From NCBI RefSeq assembly GCF_013402915.1, contig NC_050721.1, forward strand, positions 806,001-870,000: DNA of 64,000 bases, in the 5' to 3' direction. Shown in pieces: positions 7,612-16,710 of the stretch; the stretch's first letter is position 1, and every line of letters begins with the position of its first letter. The translations under genes and the position numbers were made by a program. The DNA comes from Zygotorulaspora mrakii. Its lineage: Eukaryota; Ascomycota; Saccharomycetes; Saccharomycetales; Saccharomycetaceae. Under the pieces are notes generated by a model. The model worked only from the letters and a program-made list of their open reading frames with translations, was not told the DNA's origin and did no database searches.

Positions 7612-9876
7612 TTACCGTCGACTACGTTTGAAGCTGAATTTTGGTCCATCGTCATCTGAATCGTCATCCGAATCTCCGTCCATTTCAAATCTGCTTCTCA
7701 TATTTGATTTAGACTGGGGCAATGCATGACCTGATATAGATTTGGATCTTGATCTTGACCTAGAGCTTGATCTAGGAATATCTTTCTCGGGTTGCACGAG
7801 TGGAATGACCGGATCTTCATCTTCATCTGCTACAAACAAAGCGTTACTGGCACTACTGTTACGTGAAAAACTGAATGAGCGCTGATCGCCATTTTCAACA
7901 ATATACGAATGTGAAGATGATTCCTTTTCTGCATGAACGTGAGGGTCCACAAAGTCATTAAACTCTTGGTCGTTGGTTCCCTCTGAGTCCTTGCTATACT
8001 CTTTAAGTGGAACATATTTTCTTGATATGAGAAAGGCGCTATTTCTTACGGAGTTCGAGGATGCCTGACTTACTGAGCTACCGAGCTGTTTCTGCTGGTA
8101 TGCAGGCCAGGATTTGGTGAACACTTTGAAATTTTTTCGACCTTCAAACGCTTGTTTTTCTGCCTTATCTCCTGAAACTTGTTTGCTAGAGTCATGGCGA
8201 TAAAGTGAGTCATTGCGCTCTACAAGAGTGATATTTCCAAGTTTCATAATGGCATCATCAGTCAGTTCATCCGCAGATACTTGTACCAAAGTCGACCTCA
8301 GCCTGTTTACTTCACGATTTTTAGTATCTTGAATCACCTGAACTAAATCTTGAGGATCCTGCTTTGTTTCATCTTCACCAGACTTATTGCTATCGATTTT
8401 GTAATCAGTTAATGTCTTTTTCCTAGTATTTTTTGGCAATGTGTGTGTATTTAGTGATTTTTTGCCCCTCTTTGCAATGGTGAGGTCGGGATTCTCATGA
8501 GTACCGATTGCAACTGCGAAAGTGTGCACTCGTTTATCTTGGAGGGCATCTTCACACTGTTTATTGTTAGATGATTCATCTCTTTTTCGCTTAGTACTCT
8601 CTTCTATCACACTGGAATGAGTGGAACAAGAGGTTTCTGGCTGTTTTTCACTCATCGTCAATGCCTGCTCAGCTGCAGGTATTTCGATTTGTGACGATTT
8701 TCTATTAAGCAATTCAGGAATTTGACTAATTTGTTTCTGACTATCGTTTTTTATCGAATCATCTACAATACTATCTCCACCGGCGAAAAACATCAAACTA
8801 TCCAGAGGTTTGATCGTCTGTCTAGTCACCCTTCTTCTTTTCAAGGGGCGCATGGGGAGGATACTTGACTTATCATTGAGTGATAACTGTTGGGCATCAT
8901 TGTTCTGTGTTGGACTTAAAGTTGCACTTTTTAATACAGAGTCAGATTCTGATATGCCACCCAATAGTGACTCCACGTCTTCTTTTGAAAAAGCATTGAT
9001 CAATTGATCAATAGTGCGACCTTCTATATTAGTGGGTAATGAAGTCTCCCCACTTAATTGGATTATTATTATGCTCTCTTTCGAACGCTCGTGCTGCAAG
9101 GCATGTTCCAAATATGCGATATCGCAGGTACTTACACTGCCACCAACTGCCTCGATGGAACTTCTAGCGAGATCAATTTCTTCGCTATCACCACCCAAGA
9201 CATAAAACTTCAACCCGAGAAGACTGACATGTTTTTTATGCGCAGGAGTATCAGAGTACATCAGGTATTTAGGATCTCTTAAATCTGACCATAAATCATC
9301 AAAGTTGTCCTGTTTTTGACATAGTATTGTGCTAGCACGAGTTAGGAATTCAGAATTCACAAATTTTATGCCATTTATTAGTGCAAAGAGATGTCGAAGC
9401 CGATTCAATATGACGTTATTGCTAGCAACCATCAAGTTGCATGTATTCTCACGTTTCCGGTTTGAAATTACATCTATTCCACTGATTTTCAATACAGGCT
9501 CAAAATTAGATAGATCGGATGGAATATCCCAAACCTCTTCTTGTCTTCGAACTTCTATTCGTGTCGGTTTTGTTCCCAACTCTATTACTATTGGCAGTGA
9601 GTGATACAATGATTCTTCGAAGCTGATGGTCTCGTCAGGCTTTAAATATTTACCATTAGCAGCTGTTAGTTTTCCTTTATTAGTAAAATTCAAAGATGAT
9701 TCGTTCCTTTTCCAACTAAACCGAAGATGCTCTCTTGATATGCTTTTGTCGTTTCTTATAACGAGATTATTTTTACTAGAGCGTCCAATAGAGTTTATTT
9801 GCTCGCTATTGATGCAAAATGACACGCTATTGAGATTCCCTCCATCCAGCTCATATTGGTATCTTAAGATCCACAT
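7612..9876 (-). CDS. XRS2: XRS2, FHA-domain subunit of the Mre11-Rad50-Xrs2 complex
   Basis: 754 residues from the ATG at 9876; the frame extends two codons upstream but only to a TTG. The N-terminus MWILRYQYELDGG and the FHA core 'SIGRSSKNNLVIRNDKSISREHL' (residues ~30-55) match S. cerevisiae Xrs2 (YDR369C). The middle is poorly conserved; the Mre11-interaction block 'IQDTKNREVNRLRSTLVQV' near residue 515 is retained, and the C-terminus ends in an acidic run then GPKFSFKRSRR, equivalent to the Tel1-binding tail and nuclear signal. Xrs2 is the nuclear-import and checkpoint-recruiting subunit of the double-strand-break end-processing complex. It is shorter than the S. cerevisiae protein (854). 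Convergent with the GCY1-type gene. Confidence 0.93.
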   Translation of the reverse strand: MWILRYQYELDGGNLNSVSFCINSEQINSIGRSSKNNLVIRNDKSISREHLRFSWKRNESSLNFTNKGKLTAANGKYLKPDETISFEESLYHSLPIVIELGTKPTRIEVRRQEEVWDIPSDLSNFEPVLKISGIDVISNRKRENTCNLMVASNNVILNRLRHLFALINGIKFVNSEFLTRASTILCQKQDNFDDLWSDLRDPKYLMYSDTPAHKKHVSLLGLKFYVLGGDSEEIDLARSSIEAVGGSVSTCDIAYLEHALQHERSKESIIIIQLSGETSLPTNIEGRTIDQLINAFSKEDVESLLGGISESDSVLKSATLSPTQNNDAQQLSLNDKSSILPMRPLKRRRVTRQTIKPLDSLMFFAGGDSIVDDSIKNDSQKQISQIPELLNRKSSQIEIPAAEQALTMSEKQPETSCSTHSSVIEESTKRKRDESSNNKQCEDALQDKRVHTFAVAIGTHENPDLTIAKRGKKSLNTHTLPKNTRKKTLTDYKIDSNKSGEDETKQDPQDLVQVIQDTKNREVNRLRSTLVQVSADELTDDAIMKLGNITLVERNDSLYRHDSSKQVSGDKAEKQAFEGRKNFKVFTKSWPAYQQKQLGSSVSQASSNSVRNSAFLISRKYVPLKEYSKDSEGTNDQEFNDFVDPHVHAEKESSSHSYIVENGDQRSFSFSRNSSASNALFVADEDEDPVIPLVQPEKDIPRSSSRSRSRSKSISGHALPQSKSNMRSRFEMDGDSDDDSDDDGPKFSFKRSRR

Positions 9877-10154
9877 AATCAAACCTCTTGCCTCATGTAT
9901 CGTTGTTCATCCTACCTTTATTATTCAATATGAAACGTCGCCCGGATGTAGACTAAGATGCGATGCCTATATCAACTTTCACTCTACGAGGCACTTGAAA
10001 ATCATACAATTTATGGTTTGCTAAATAGTGGAAAGAAAAGTGCCCTTCAAACCCTTATATTCGGCATCTTATGTATCAATACCATAAACCTATGTTCACT
10101 TGGGGAAATAAGGGAATATTGTTGCATTATGTACATAATAGAAATAAACTATGG

Positions 10155-11576
10155 CTAAAAATAGGAGAACTTGATTCCGAAGGAAAATCCTGGTTTAGCA
10201 ATATCTTGCGGTCTTGATGTTAACGGATATGCATAGGTTAGATCCATATCTGCTTGAGGTGTCTTATAAAATAGCGAAGCACCAGCAGCTGCTGCATAAG
10301 AATCAAAAGCGTTTTGCAAGTCATTGAAGGCATTCCCAATGTTCAAAAACAAACCGAGCCTTAATGGTGAGTTCAATGGGGTCCGATAAATTTTATGTGA
10401 CGTGTTCAAACCGACTTTGTAGTAGAAATTATTAGCGAAGTCGGAGCTGCTTGGCTGAAATCCTCTCAATAAATTGGTGCCGGTTGAGCAGAATCTATCT
10501 GCTGGATGAACACTTTCGATCTCTGCCATTGGCACAATACCTCCAAATTGTAGATCAAAAGACCTCGTAAAAATATTTTTGAGGTAGGAAACATGATGTT
10601 CCAGATTAAACTGAAACTTATTGAAATTATTCTCTATCGATTCATCCAAAGAATGTAGGTTTGACTGAGATAGCACGTACTCGTTATTAAGCTTCAAAAG
10701 GTAGCCGGATATTGGTAAAGTTCCAAAGAATTTCCTAGTATCATGTTGAAACTGACTTATTACGCCTGTCTTCAAATAGTATTCTCTAGCTTCACCACTT
10801 TTGTCATTTTTGTTTCTTGAAAGCCTATTGGTAAAGGAAAGGCCGGTGTAAAAAAACGGAATGGACTTGCAGTTGTCCAGTATCCAACTTTTTTTAAAAC
10901 CCATGGAAGTTACATTCTCGTAGTCTTTTTTAGTTGTTTGCGAATCACTACTCAAGTCTGTCAATTCGTTGTATTCAAAATCTAAAAGTCCCTTTATAGA
11001 AGGATTTCTCATCAAAGGCACTGAAACAAACCCCTTGCATGTTATACCTTCCCATGCGGACTTGATTGGGTTGTAGTTAATACCCCAATATAGCATCTCA
11101 GAGTCAGCAAGTCCTAATTGATTCAACCAAGTGCGACATACTGCAAGTGAAGCAGAATCATCATTTATAGTCGTCGATGCTGCATTACTGTTATAAAGAG
11201 CAGATGGCTTCAAAGAAATTTTGGCATGAGTTGGAATAGGTAACTCTATTCCATACTCATGTGGGATGCCGTTGCGCATATACTCCAGGGTAGCGCTGTC
11301 ATAATCCTGTTCAAACGACACACTTACATCCTGGTATAGTCCTGTGTAAAGAAAATTATTTCTTATGGCCTGAAACATGCTTAAACTTGAGTCCACATTT
11401 TGTAAGGGAGCAGTCAGGGGATGTTCCAATATAGTCTTGTAAAATCCATTTGAAAGCGGACTTGAGCCATTGTCCCCTTCAATGGTAACCTTGGAAAAGT
11501 ATAGCGGTTTGGTCGATGACTCATCAAGAGTAGCTTGCTCAAATTTATTAATCACACTAGAGTTCTTTTCTGACAT
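10155..11576 (-). CDS. SAM50: SAM50-type Omp85 beta-barrel protein, mitochondrial outer membrane assembly
   Basis: 473 residues, near S. cerevisiae Sam50 (484). Residues ~25-95 look like the single POTRA-like domain ('YFSKVTIEGDNGSS...TGLYQDVSVSFEQ'). The remainder alternates polar and hydrophobic residues as in a 16-strand barrel, with the Omp85 hallmark 'LLRGFQ' near residue 372 (VRGF/Y loop motif) and a terminal strand ending GIKFSYF, a plausible beta-signal. Sam50 is the core of the SAM complex that inserts beta-barrel proteins into the mitochondrial outer membrane. Family membership is clear from these motifs. The position between XRS2 and DXO1 is not that of S. cerevisiae SAM50 (YNL026W), and similarity outside the motifs is modest, so a diverged paralogue cannot be ruled out without the rest of the genome. 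Confidence 0.78.
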   Translation of the reverse strand: MSEKNSSVINKFEQATLDESSTKPLYFSKVTIEGDNGSSPLSNGFYKTILEHPLTAPLQNVDSSLSMFQAIRNNFLYTGLYQDVSVSFEQDYDSATLEYMRNGIPHEYGIELPIPTHAKISLKPSALYNSNAASTTINDDSASLAVCRTWLNQLGLADSEMLYWGINYNPIKSAWEGITCKGFVSVPLMRNPSIKGLLDFEYNELTDLSSDSQTTKKDYENVTSMGFKKSWILDNCKSIPFFYTGLSFTNRLSRNKNDKSGEAREYYLKTGVISQFQHDTRKFFGTLPISGYLLKLNNEYVLSQSNLHSLDESIENNFNKFQFNLEHHVSYLKNIFTRSFDLQFGGIVPMAEIESVHPADRFCSTGTNLLRGFQPSSSDFANNFYYKVGLNTSHKIYRTPLNSPLRLGLFLNIGNAFNDLQNAFDSYAAAAGASLFYKTPQADMDLTYAYPLTSRPQDIAKPGFSFGIKFSYF

Positions 11577-11798
11577 GGGAATATTATTGCGGGGCTATTT
11601 GTAATTGATCTGCAACCTTAGCACAAGTGTGTTAAATTTCATTAGCAGAGAGAGTGTGTTTTAAGGTAAACCGCAATTTGAAAATTTTGGACTTTTCATG
11701 ATTGGTTAGTGAGAATAACTAAGAAAAGAAGATATAGAGAGAGGAAATACACATGAGAGGCTGCTCAATATTACTTGGCCCAATGCTACCGGAAATTT

Positions 11799-12998
11799 TT
11801 ATATAGAAGAAGTACTATACTTCTGGATAATTGTCTTTGCATAGCGAGGTACAGAATTCAACTGATTGATTTTTATTGCGTGATTAGTATAAAACACCAC
11901 TTTGAAAGATTGTGACGGAGTTATATCATTTGTGCAATGCAAGAGATTTTGTGTGATCGCATGTATGCAATGATGAAACCATGCGACAGCTACGTTCGGA
12001 TTGAAATCTTTATATCGCTTGTTTCTTGGTAGACTTGGGTTGGTCAAATCAGCATATAACTTTTCTCTTGAGTACCACAGTAAATCACGTAGTATGCCAC
12101 CTTGATCTCTCAGCCCTATAATAAGGTCTGATTGAGGAATTAGAGAAATCTGAACCCAAGTTTTGAGCATTTTTCTTCTGTGATGGATGTTATGTAAGTT
12201 TAGTTTAGAATAGCATTTTAACTCCGTGTACATATTTTTTAATTCATTGATGGCATCCATTTCGCATCTAAGTATCAAGTTAACATCTTTTTCCTTGATG
12301 AATCCCTCTACTATGGAAAAATAAGGTCTTGTGTCGTTATGAGTCAATGCTCTCTCTAATGCAATGCCTGTATAGGCCATTTTCTTCATCCTGTTATCAC
12401 TGCCAGCCGGAAGCATTTTTTTCCTGGTATTATCAAGAGAGAAAAGGATCTTGCCACTCCCAAATGTGGTACATATCATGGAGAATTCATCACCATCAAA
12501 AAGTGACATTACCATTTCAACGATATGATGCCTCGGTGATAAAATGGTTTGTACCTCATCGGACAAGTGCGACAACGAAAATGACGAAGTGGATCGAAGC
12601 TTATTGTAGTACTGGAAACAGGGAGTTGCATCGTCCAGTTCCTGCAATGTAGGTGGATTATGGTTTTCATAATCGCTGTACAAGTTTGCGCCCAAAAACT
12701 TTCTCTTGTACTCAATTGAATTTAGATCGCACAATTGCGATATATCACGGCTGAGTCTCGGAATCGTTGGCAGATCAAAATGAGTTCCTAACAATAAGCA
12801 TCCATTATGGTAGGTAGCAACTTCTCTACACTCTGTATAAAAGTGCCATGGGCGTTTTACAGAATAGCAGATCTTAGGAACTGTAAAGCACTCTCCTGGA
12901 ATGCATGCTACAGCCTGTTTTTTTTTTGTTTTAGGCCTACTCTTGTTTTTCTTCTCCTTGACGCCTTGACTGCCATTCGTATTGGTCTTTAGCTGCAT
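11799..12998 (-). CDS. DXO1: DXO1, decapping 5'-3' exoribonuclease of the DXO/Rai1 family
   Basis: 399 residues. DXO/Rai1 signature residues are present in order: 'SPRHHIVEMVMSLFDGDE' near residue 152, the metal-binding 'LILRCEMDAIN' near residue 240, 'TELKCYSK' near residue 256 and 'HHRRKMLKTWVQ' near residue 270, followed by 'DLIIGLRDQGG'. These align with S. cerevisiae Dxo1 (YDR370C), a cytoplasmic enzyme with decapping and distributive 5'-3' exonuclease activity that also acts in 25S rRNA 5' processing. The N-terminal ~30 residues are a Lys-rich low-complexity extension, shorter than in S. cerevisiae (442 residues). The place next to XRS2 (YDR369C), apart from the intervening SAM50-type gene, supports orthology. 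Confidence 0.92.
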   Translation of the reverse strand: MQLKTNTNGSQGVKEKKNKSRPKTKKKQAVACIPGECFTVPKICYSVKRPWHFYTECREVATYHNGCLLLGTHFDLPTIPRLSRDISQLCDLNSIEYKRKFLGANLYSDYENHNPPTLQELDDATPCFQYYNKLRSTSSFSLSHLSDEVQTILSPRHHIVEMVMSLFDGDEFSMICTTFGSGKILFSLDNTRKKMLPAGSDNRMKKMAYTGIALERALTHNDTRPYFSIVEGFIKEKDVNLILRCEMDAINELKNMYTELKCYSKLNLHNIHHRRKMLKTWVQISLIPQSDLIIGLRDQGGILRDLLWYSREKLYADLTNPSLPRNKRYKDFNPNVAVAWFHHCIHAITQNLLHCTNDITPSQSFKVVFYTNHAIKINQLNSVPRYAKTIIQKYSTSSI

Positions 12999-13873
12999 AG
13001 CTACCGGTTATTGTAATGCTGCCATATAGTTTACCGGTGAGTATATTTGTCTCTTTGTTCTTCATTAGTGTTCGAGTTGTCTCAGGCAGCGAGATCATCA
13101 AGGTAAAAAGTTTTCAAAATTATGTAAACCCTTGAAAAATAGGAAGGCTTGACTGTTGCGTAACTCCTAGGGCGTGGTACTCAGCTGTTTTACCCATGAA
13201 TTTTGAATTTCCAGATGATGCTTCTGTCTAAATATATTCCAAGAGGCTCGCTGTGGCTCTGCCCGCTCTTTCTTATAGGTTCTGATCTATTAATGCCAAC
13301 CTATGGCAAGGATAAGAAAAGTTTAAGAAATGTTCAAAAGACACTCTCTAAAAAGAAGCCACGACGTGCAAACCATGCAAAACGTATCATTAATTTGCGC
13401 AAAGAAGGATGATTTACGCAGGAGGACTCTGCAGCATTAGTAATAGGAGTATGCACGGTGCATACTTATTTCTACGTCACGACAATCGCTACTTCTTCAC
13501 TTTCCCACCAATGTATATCTCACATCGGTACAAATGGCTGCCAGTAGCACATATGGGCTCATAGAAGTGAAAAGCCATATTGAACAGCAAGATATTTCAG
13601 TCGTTTAATGTCACGGTCTGATAGCATTTTCTACCGTTTTCATCACCTTTTATAGAGTATGATCGAACATTGACAAATGCTACCGCCAACTCCCAGGTGA
13701 AACGTAGTACAGGATCCCCGGGCCACCTTTTTTGCTCTTATTTCATTTTTTTATGTCGCAAATGCGGATTCTAATCAATCGATCACAAGTTTAAAAAACG
13801 AGCTCTTCTTGGAAACCCTCCTAACAATGCACATCAAAAGGATTGACAGAAAAGACAATTAAGATAAATATAA
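12999..13873. other. Intergenic region, DXO1 to YCII-domain gene
   Basis: 875 bp between the DXO1 start and the YCII-domain gene start, so it holds both promoters. Apart from the weak small ORF above I see a short GC-rich patch, ggatccccgggccacc, at about 13711-13726, and nothing else recognisable: no tRNA boxes, repeats or transposon remnants. Confidence 0.5.
13215..13412 (+). CDS. Small hypothetical ORF, weak
   Basis: A 65-residue frame from ATG at 13215 (preceded in frame only by TTG). It has a hydrophobic stretch at residues ~12-28 and a very basic C-terminus ('LSKKKPRRANHAKRIINL'). I recognise no family. A frame of this length is expected by chance in a gap of nearly 900 bp, so it is listed only as a possibility. 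Confidence 0.15.
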   Translation: MMLLSKYIPRGSLWLCPLFLIGSDLLMPTYGKDKKSLRNVQKTLSKKKPRRANHAKRIINLRKEG

Positions 13874-14182
13874 ATGGTCGAGTGGTGCGCAATTGTTTTC
13901 GACAAAGCTGACAGATCAAAGGCAAGACCTGCACATTTGGCAGGTATTCCACCTTTAGTGGAACAAGGTAAACTGGTATGTGCTGGTGCTATTTACAACG
14001 AGCCAAAGGAAAAAGGCGGAGAGCGCACTTTCGCTGGATCTCACTTGCAAATCGTTGCAGACACCAAGAAGGAAGCTTTGGATATTATAAAATCTGATAC
14101 TTTTGCGAAAGAGGGTATCTGGGACCTTGACAACATCATTCTCTACCAATTCGGTTGCGCAGTTCGCATTCCCAAAAGCTGA
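13874..14182 (+). CDS. YCII-domain (dimeric alpha-beta barrel) small protein
   Basis: 102 residues from ATG at 13874. The sequence fits the YciI-like fold: beta strand 'EWCAIVFDKADRSKARPAHLAGIPPLVEQGKL' with the Arg/His pair of the putative active site (Arg17-His20), then 'CAGAIYN', 'SHLQIVADTKKEALDIIKSDTFAKEGIWD' (the conserved Asp-x-Phe segment) and a final strand. Bacterial YciI relatives are small cytosolic proteins thought to be lyase- or dehydrochlorinase-like enzymes; substrate here is unknown. I do not recall a characterised S. cerevisiae counterpart, and it sits inside an otherwise conserved block between DXO1 and PFY1. It is convergent with PFY1, with stops about 97 bp apart. Function should be left open. 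Confidence 0.75.
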   Translation: MVEWCAIVFDKADRSKARPAHLAGIPPLVEQGKLVCAGAIYNEPKEKGGERTFAGSHLQIVADTKKEALDIIKSDTFAKEGIWDLDNIILYQFGCAVRIPKS

Positions 14183-14279
14183 GAGGGAAATAAATTTTTG
14201 AAACCTATTTAAGAAAACATATAGTTATGTAGTACTAAATATAGACACCAATAGGTTTCATGTATCACACTGCTGCCCT

Positions 14280-14724
14280 CTAATACTGCACACTGATCAG
14301 GTAATCTGCCAGCTGTTCGACAATCTTGGTAGCTTCACCTGCTTGAACGCTTGGTGGGTAATGCGCAATGAGCACTGTCTGTTTGGTTCTTACACAGATT
14401 ACACCTTCAGCATCATGTCTACCGTAAATACTTCTATCATCAGCTCTCAACAGCATGAATTTTTGACCTTGAATGTGCAACCCGTTGCTTTGTAAACCAG
14501 AAGGATTGTCGAACCCTTGCACAATCTCGCGAATCTCGTTAGCTTGCAAGTTCAGTCCACCTGAGCTGGCCCAAGCAGAGTCCCCTGCTCTAGAATATAT
14601 GACAGCTTTGTCAACTTTACCAGTTCCCAAAAGGTTGTCAGTGTACGCTAAGAAATATAAAGTTAGTCACAATTCAAAACATCTTCAAGCTTTTACCTTC
14701 CCATAACATACCTTGCCAAGACAT
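14280..14724 (-). CDS. PFY1: PFY1, profilin (spliced)
   Basis: Two exons on the minus strand: 14712-14724 (13 nt) and 14280-14647. The joined product is 126 residues, the same as S. cerevisiae Pfy1 (YOR122C), beginning [19 protein letters not shown] and ending DYLISVQY. The first exon gives MSWQ plus one base, completed by the second exon to Ala. The conserved profilin segments '[20 protein letters not shown]' and '[20 protein letters not shown]' are present. Profilin binds actin monomers, polyproline stretches in formins and phosphoinositides. A start taken from the second exon alone (TTG at 14630) would lose the N-terminal helix that binds polyproline. Confidence 0.97.
14648..14711 (-). other. 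PFY1: Spliceosomal intron in PFY1
   Basis: 64-nt intron with donor GTATGT at 14711-14706, branch site GACTAAC (first base differs from TACTAAC) at about 14662-14668 read on the minus strand, and acceptor TAG ending at 14648. The position after codon 4 is the same as in S. cerevisiae PFY1. Confidence 0.95.
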
Positions 14725-14989
14725 ATTTATAGTATACTAAAGTTAGTTGATCAATTCAATGTCCAGGAGGCAAAGAGCGGTCCTGTACCATCTATCACTG
14801 CTCTTTTCAAGGTGGTGGTGATCTATTTTCTGAAACTCGTTGCTCCGAGTTTCGTTCCATAGAAAGAACAGTAAATCTAACACCGGGTAATAAGCTATTA
14901 TTTGGTATTTCGCTCTTTATATTACACAACTATCTATACATTAGAAGTGGGTGTGGGTTGGATTCTATTAATTCTGATTCACTCTGATA

Positions 14990-16360
14990 CTATTCATCGT
15001 CTTCATCGTCAATGACAGCGACTTTTCTTCTTTTTGTTTCACCCTCTGAGTCAGTGGCAGTTTTTTCTTGCTTGTATGTGTCAGCGCCTGTTCTTTTTAA
15101 GGCTCTCAATCTCTCTGCTTTGGCGTCGTCCTCATCTTCCTCATGGTCTGCATCATCGTTACTGTCTGCATCATCTAGTAGTTCGTCTTCATCCTCGTCA
15201 GGGTATTCAACTTCTTCATCGTCGTCATCCACAATGAAATCATCGCGCTCGTATTCGTTATGTCTGGAAGAGGAAGCATAGGAGTCTGGCTCCATTGATG
15301 CTGCCCTGTTCTTCTTGTAACCGTTATTGTATTCAAATGAACCCGCAGTGTCAGGCGAGTCTCTATTCTCCATTTCTTTTAGTTGTCTCTTCCTTCTTTC
15401 TCTGACTCTTTGCTGCTGTTGTCTTTCTAATTCATTCTTTTCCAGCTCTGGATCTTTGTTGACTATGTAGATACCTGGTCCACTGACTTGCCTTTGGTTT
15501 CTCTTCTTGACTGCTTTTGTCAGTTTTTGATGCATTTTTGAGTTCGTGGATGTTGGAATGAACATTAGCGACTTGGTGATCTCACCTCCTTCAGAGCATT
15601 GCATTAGCTCTTGCTGATCGTGAGAAACCGCGAAAAAAGTGTTCTCCGTGTCATTTACTAATATATCGGTGTACTCATCTCCTAATTTTAGCGAAAACTT
15701 GCCATCAGACCATTCCACTATCTGGGCATTAGATTCTTTATACACCTGCTGATTTTCATCTTTTGAGTATCTCCATCTAATCGTATTTTCGTCTATTAGA
15801 CTTTCGCCTAATTGGTCTTCTTTGGAAGAATTTTCGAGTCTCTCCTGTACTTTTGTTTCGAAACTTGGTGGATCAAATGGTATTGGATCAATAGTAAGGA
15901 ATTCGGGAACTTTTGCGTAATATATGACAGGCTTTGAACCGTTAGCATCTTCAATGGCACGATATGGGACAATGTGTCTCACTAATTCAACGCTTTCTTC
16001 CTTGAAGTGATGCTGGGAGCTTTCTTCCTCGCTCAAATTATCTATATCTTCACCATAAAACTTTCTGGTATACATTGCTTGTTCCTCTGCTTCGTCATCA
16101 TCCAAGCCTAGACGAATTCGCTGACTTTTCTCACGCTCACCATCACTGGCATCCTTATCTTCTTCGTTCTCTGACTCAGAACCAGAGTTAGTAACTGACC
16201 CAGTACCCACATTATCATTTTCATCTTCGTCTTCTTCACCAAAAAGATCATCCATAGCTTGATCAGGCGATTCACTGCTTGATTCCTCAACTGGTTTCGC
16301 ATCAGCTGGTGCAGCCTGTTTGCCTTCAATCTCACCACTTCTTTCGCTCTGTTCAGACAT
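14990..16360 (-). CDS. LEO1: LEO1, subunit of the PAF1 transcription elongation complex
   Basis: 456 residues (S. cerevisiae Leo1, YOR123C, is 464). The layout is an acidic N-terminus ('MDDLFGEEDEDEND' near residue 36), the conserved Leo1 core from ~125 to 290 with 'VPYRAIEDANGSKPVIYYAKVPEFL' spread over residues 132-156 and 'NTIRWRYSKDENQQ' near 196, then a basic region around 290-345 and an acidic C-terminus with 'DDDDEEVEYPDEDEDELLDD'. Leo1 helps the PAF1 complex travel with RNA polymerase II and supports histone modifications. LEO1 and PFY1 are tandem here as in S. cerevisiae. Confidence 0.95.
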   Translation of the reverse strand: MSEQSERSGEIEGKQAAPADAKPVEESSSESPDQAMDDLFGEEDEDENDNVGTGSVTNSGSESENEEDKDASDGEREKSQRIRLGLDDDEAEEQAMYTRKFYGEDIDNLSEEESSQHHFKEESVELVRHIVPYRAIEDANGSKPVIYYAKVPEFLTIDPIPFDPPSFETKVQERLENSSKEDQLGESLIDENTIRWRYSKDENQQVYKESNAQIVEWSDGKFSLKLGDEYTDILVNDTENTFFAVSHDQQELMQCSEGGEITKSLMFIPTSTNSKMHQKLTKAVKKRNQRQVSGPGIYIVNKDPELEKNELERQQQQRVRERRKRQLKEMENRDSPDTAGSFEYNNGYKKNRAASMEPDSYASSSRHNEYERDDFIVDDDDEEVEYPDEDEDELLDDADSNDDADHEEDEDDAKAERLRALKRTGADTYKQEKTATDSEGETKRRKVAVIDDEDDE

Positions 16361-16710
16361 CGTTCAATACAATTGAAGTTACGACCCGCTCCCTAGTTAC
16401 CTGATGATCGCACAGATGGTAACGAACAGATTATAGTAAATGTTTCAGCCCCGATTAGTCGCTTGGTACCTGTGATATTTTCATTTTTTTTTCTTAAGCG
16501 AAAGTCGCTTGACTTTAAAGGGAAATCTACAAGTGCAAAGAATGAAAGATTGAATTAAGTAGAAACATGAAACCATTGTGGAGTCCTCTTCGTCTGATCT
16601 TTCGGTCTTTTATTTAAACCACAAATGAATATTTTGATCTCGCTCAGTTCCTTGCACACGTCAAGAGTTTCTAAGGCTAATCGTAAAGATTACTGTGCTT
16701 AGTTGAGTAC
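16361..16710. other. Divergent LEO1/CTS2 promoter region
   Basis: 350 bp containing both promoters; a poly-T run lies near 16484-16493. No RNA gene or repeat seen. Confidence 0.5.
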
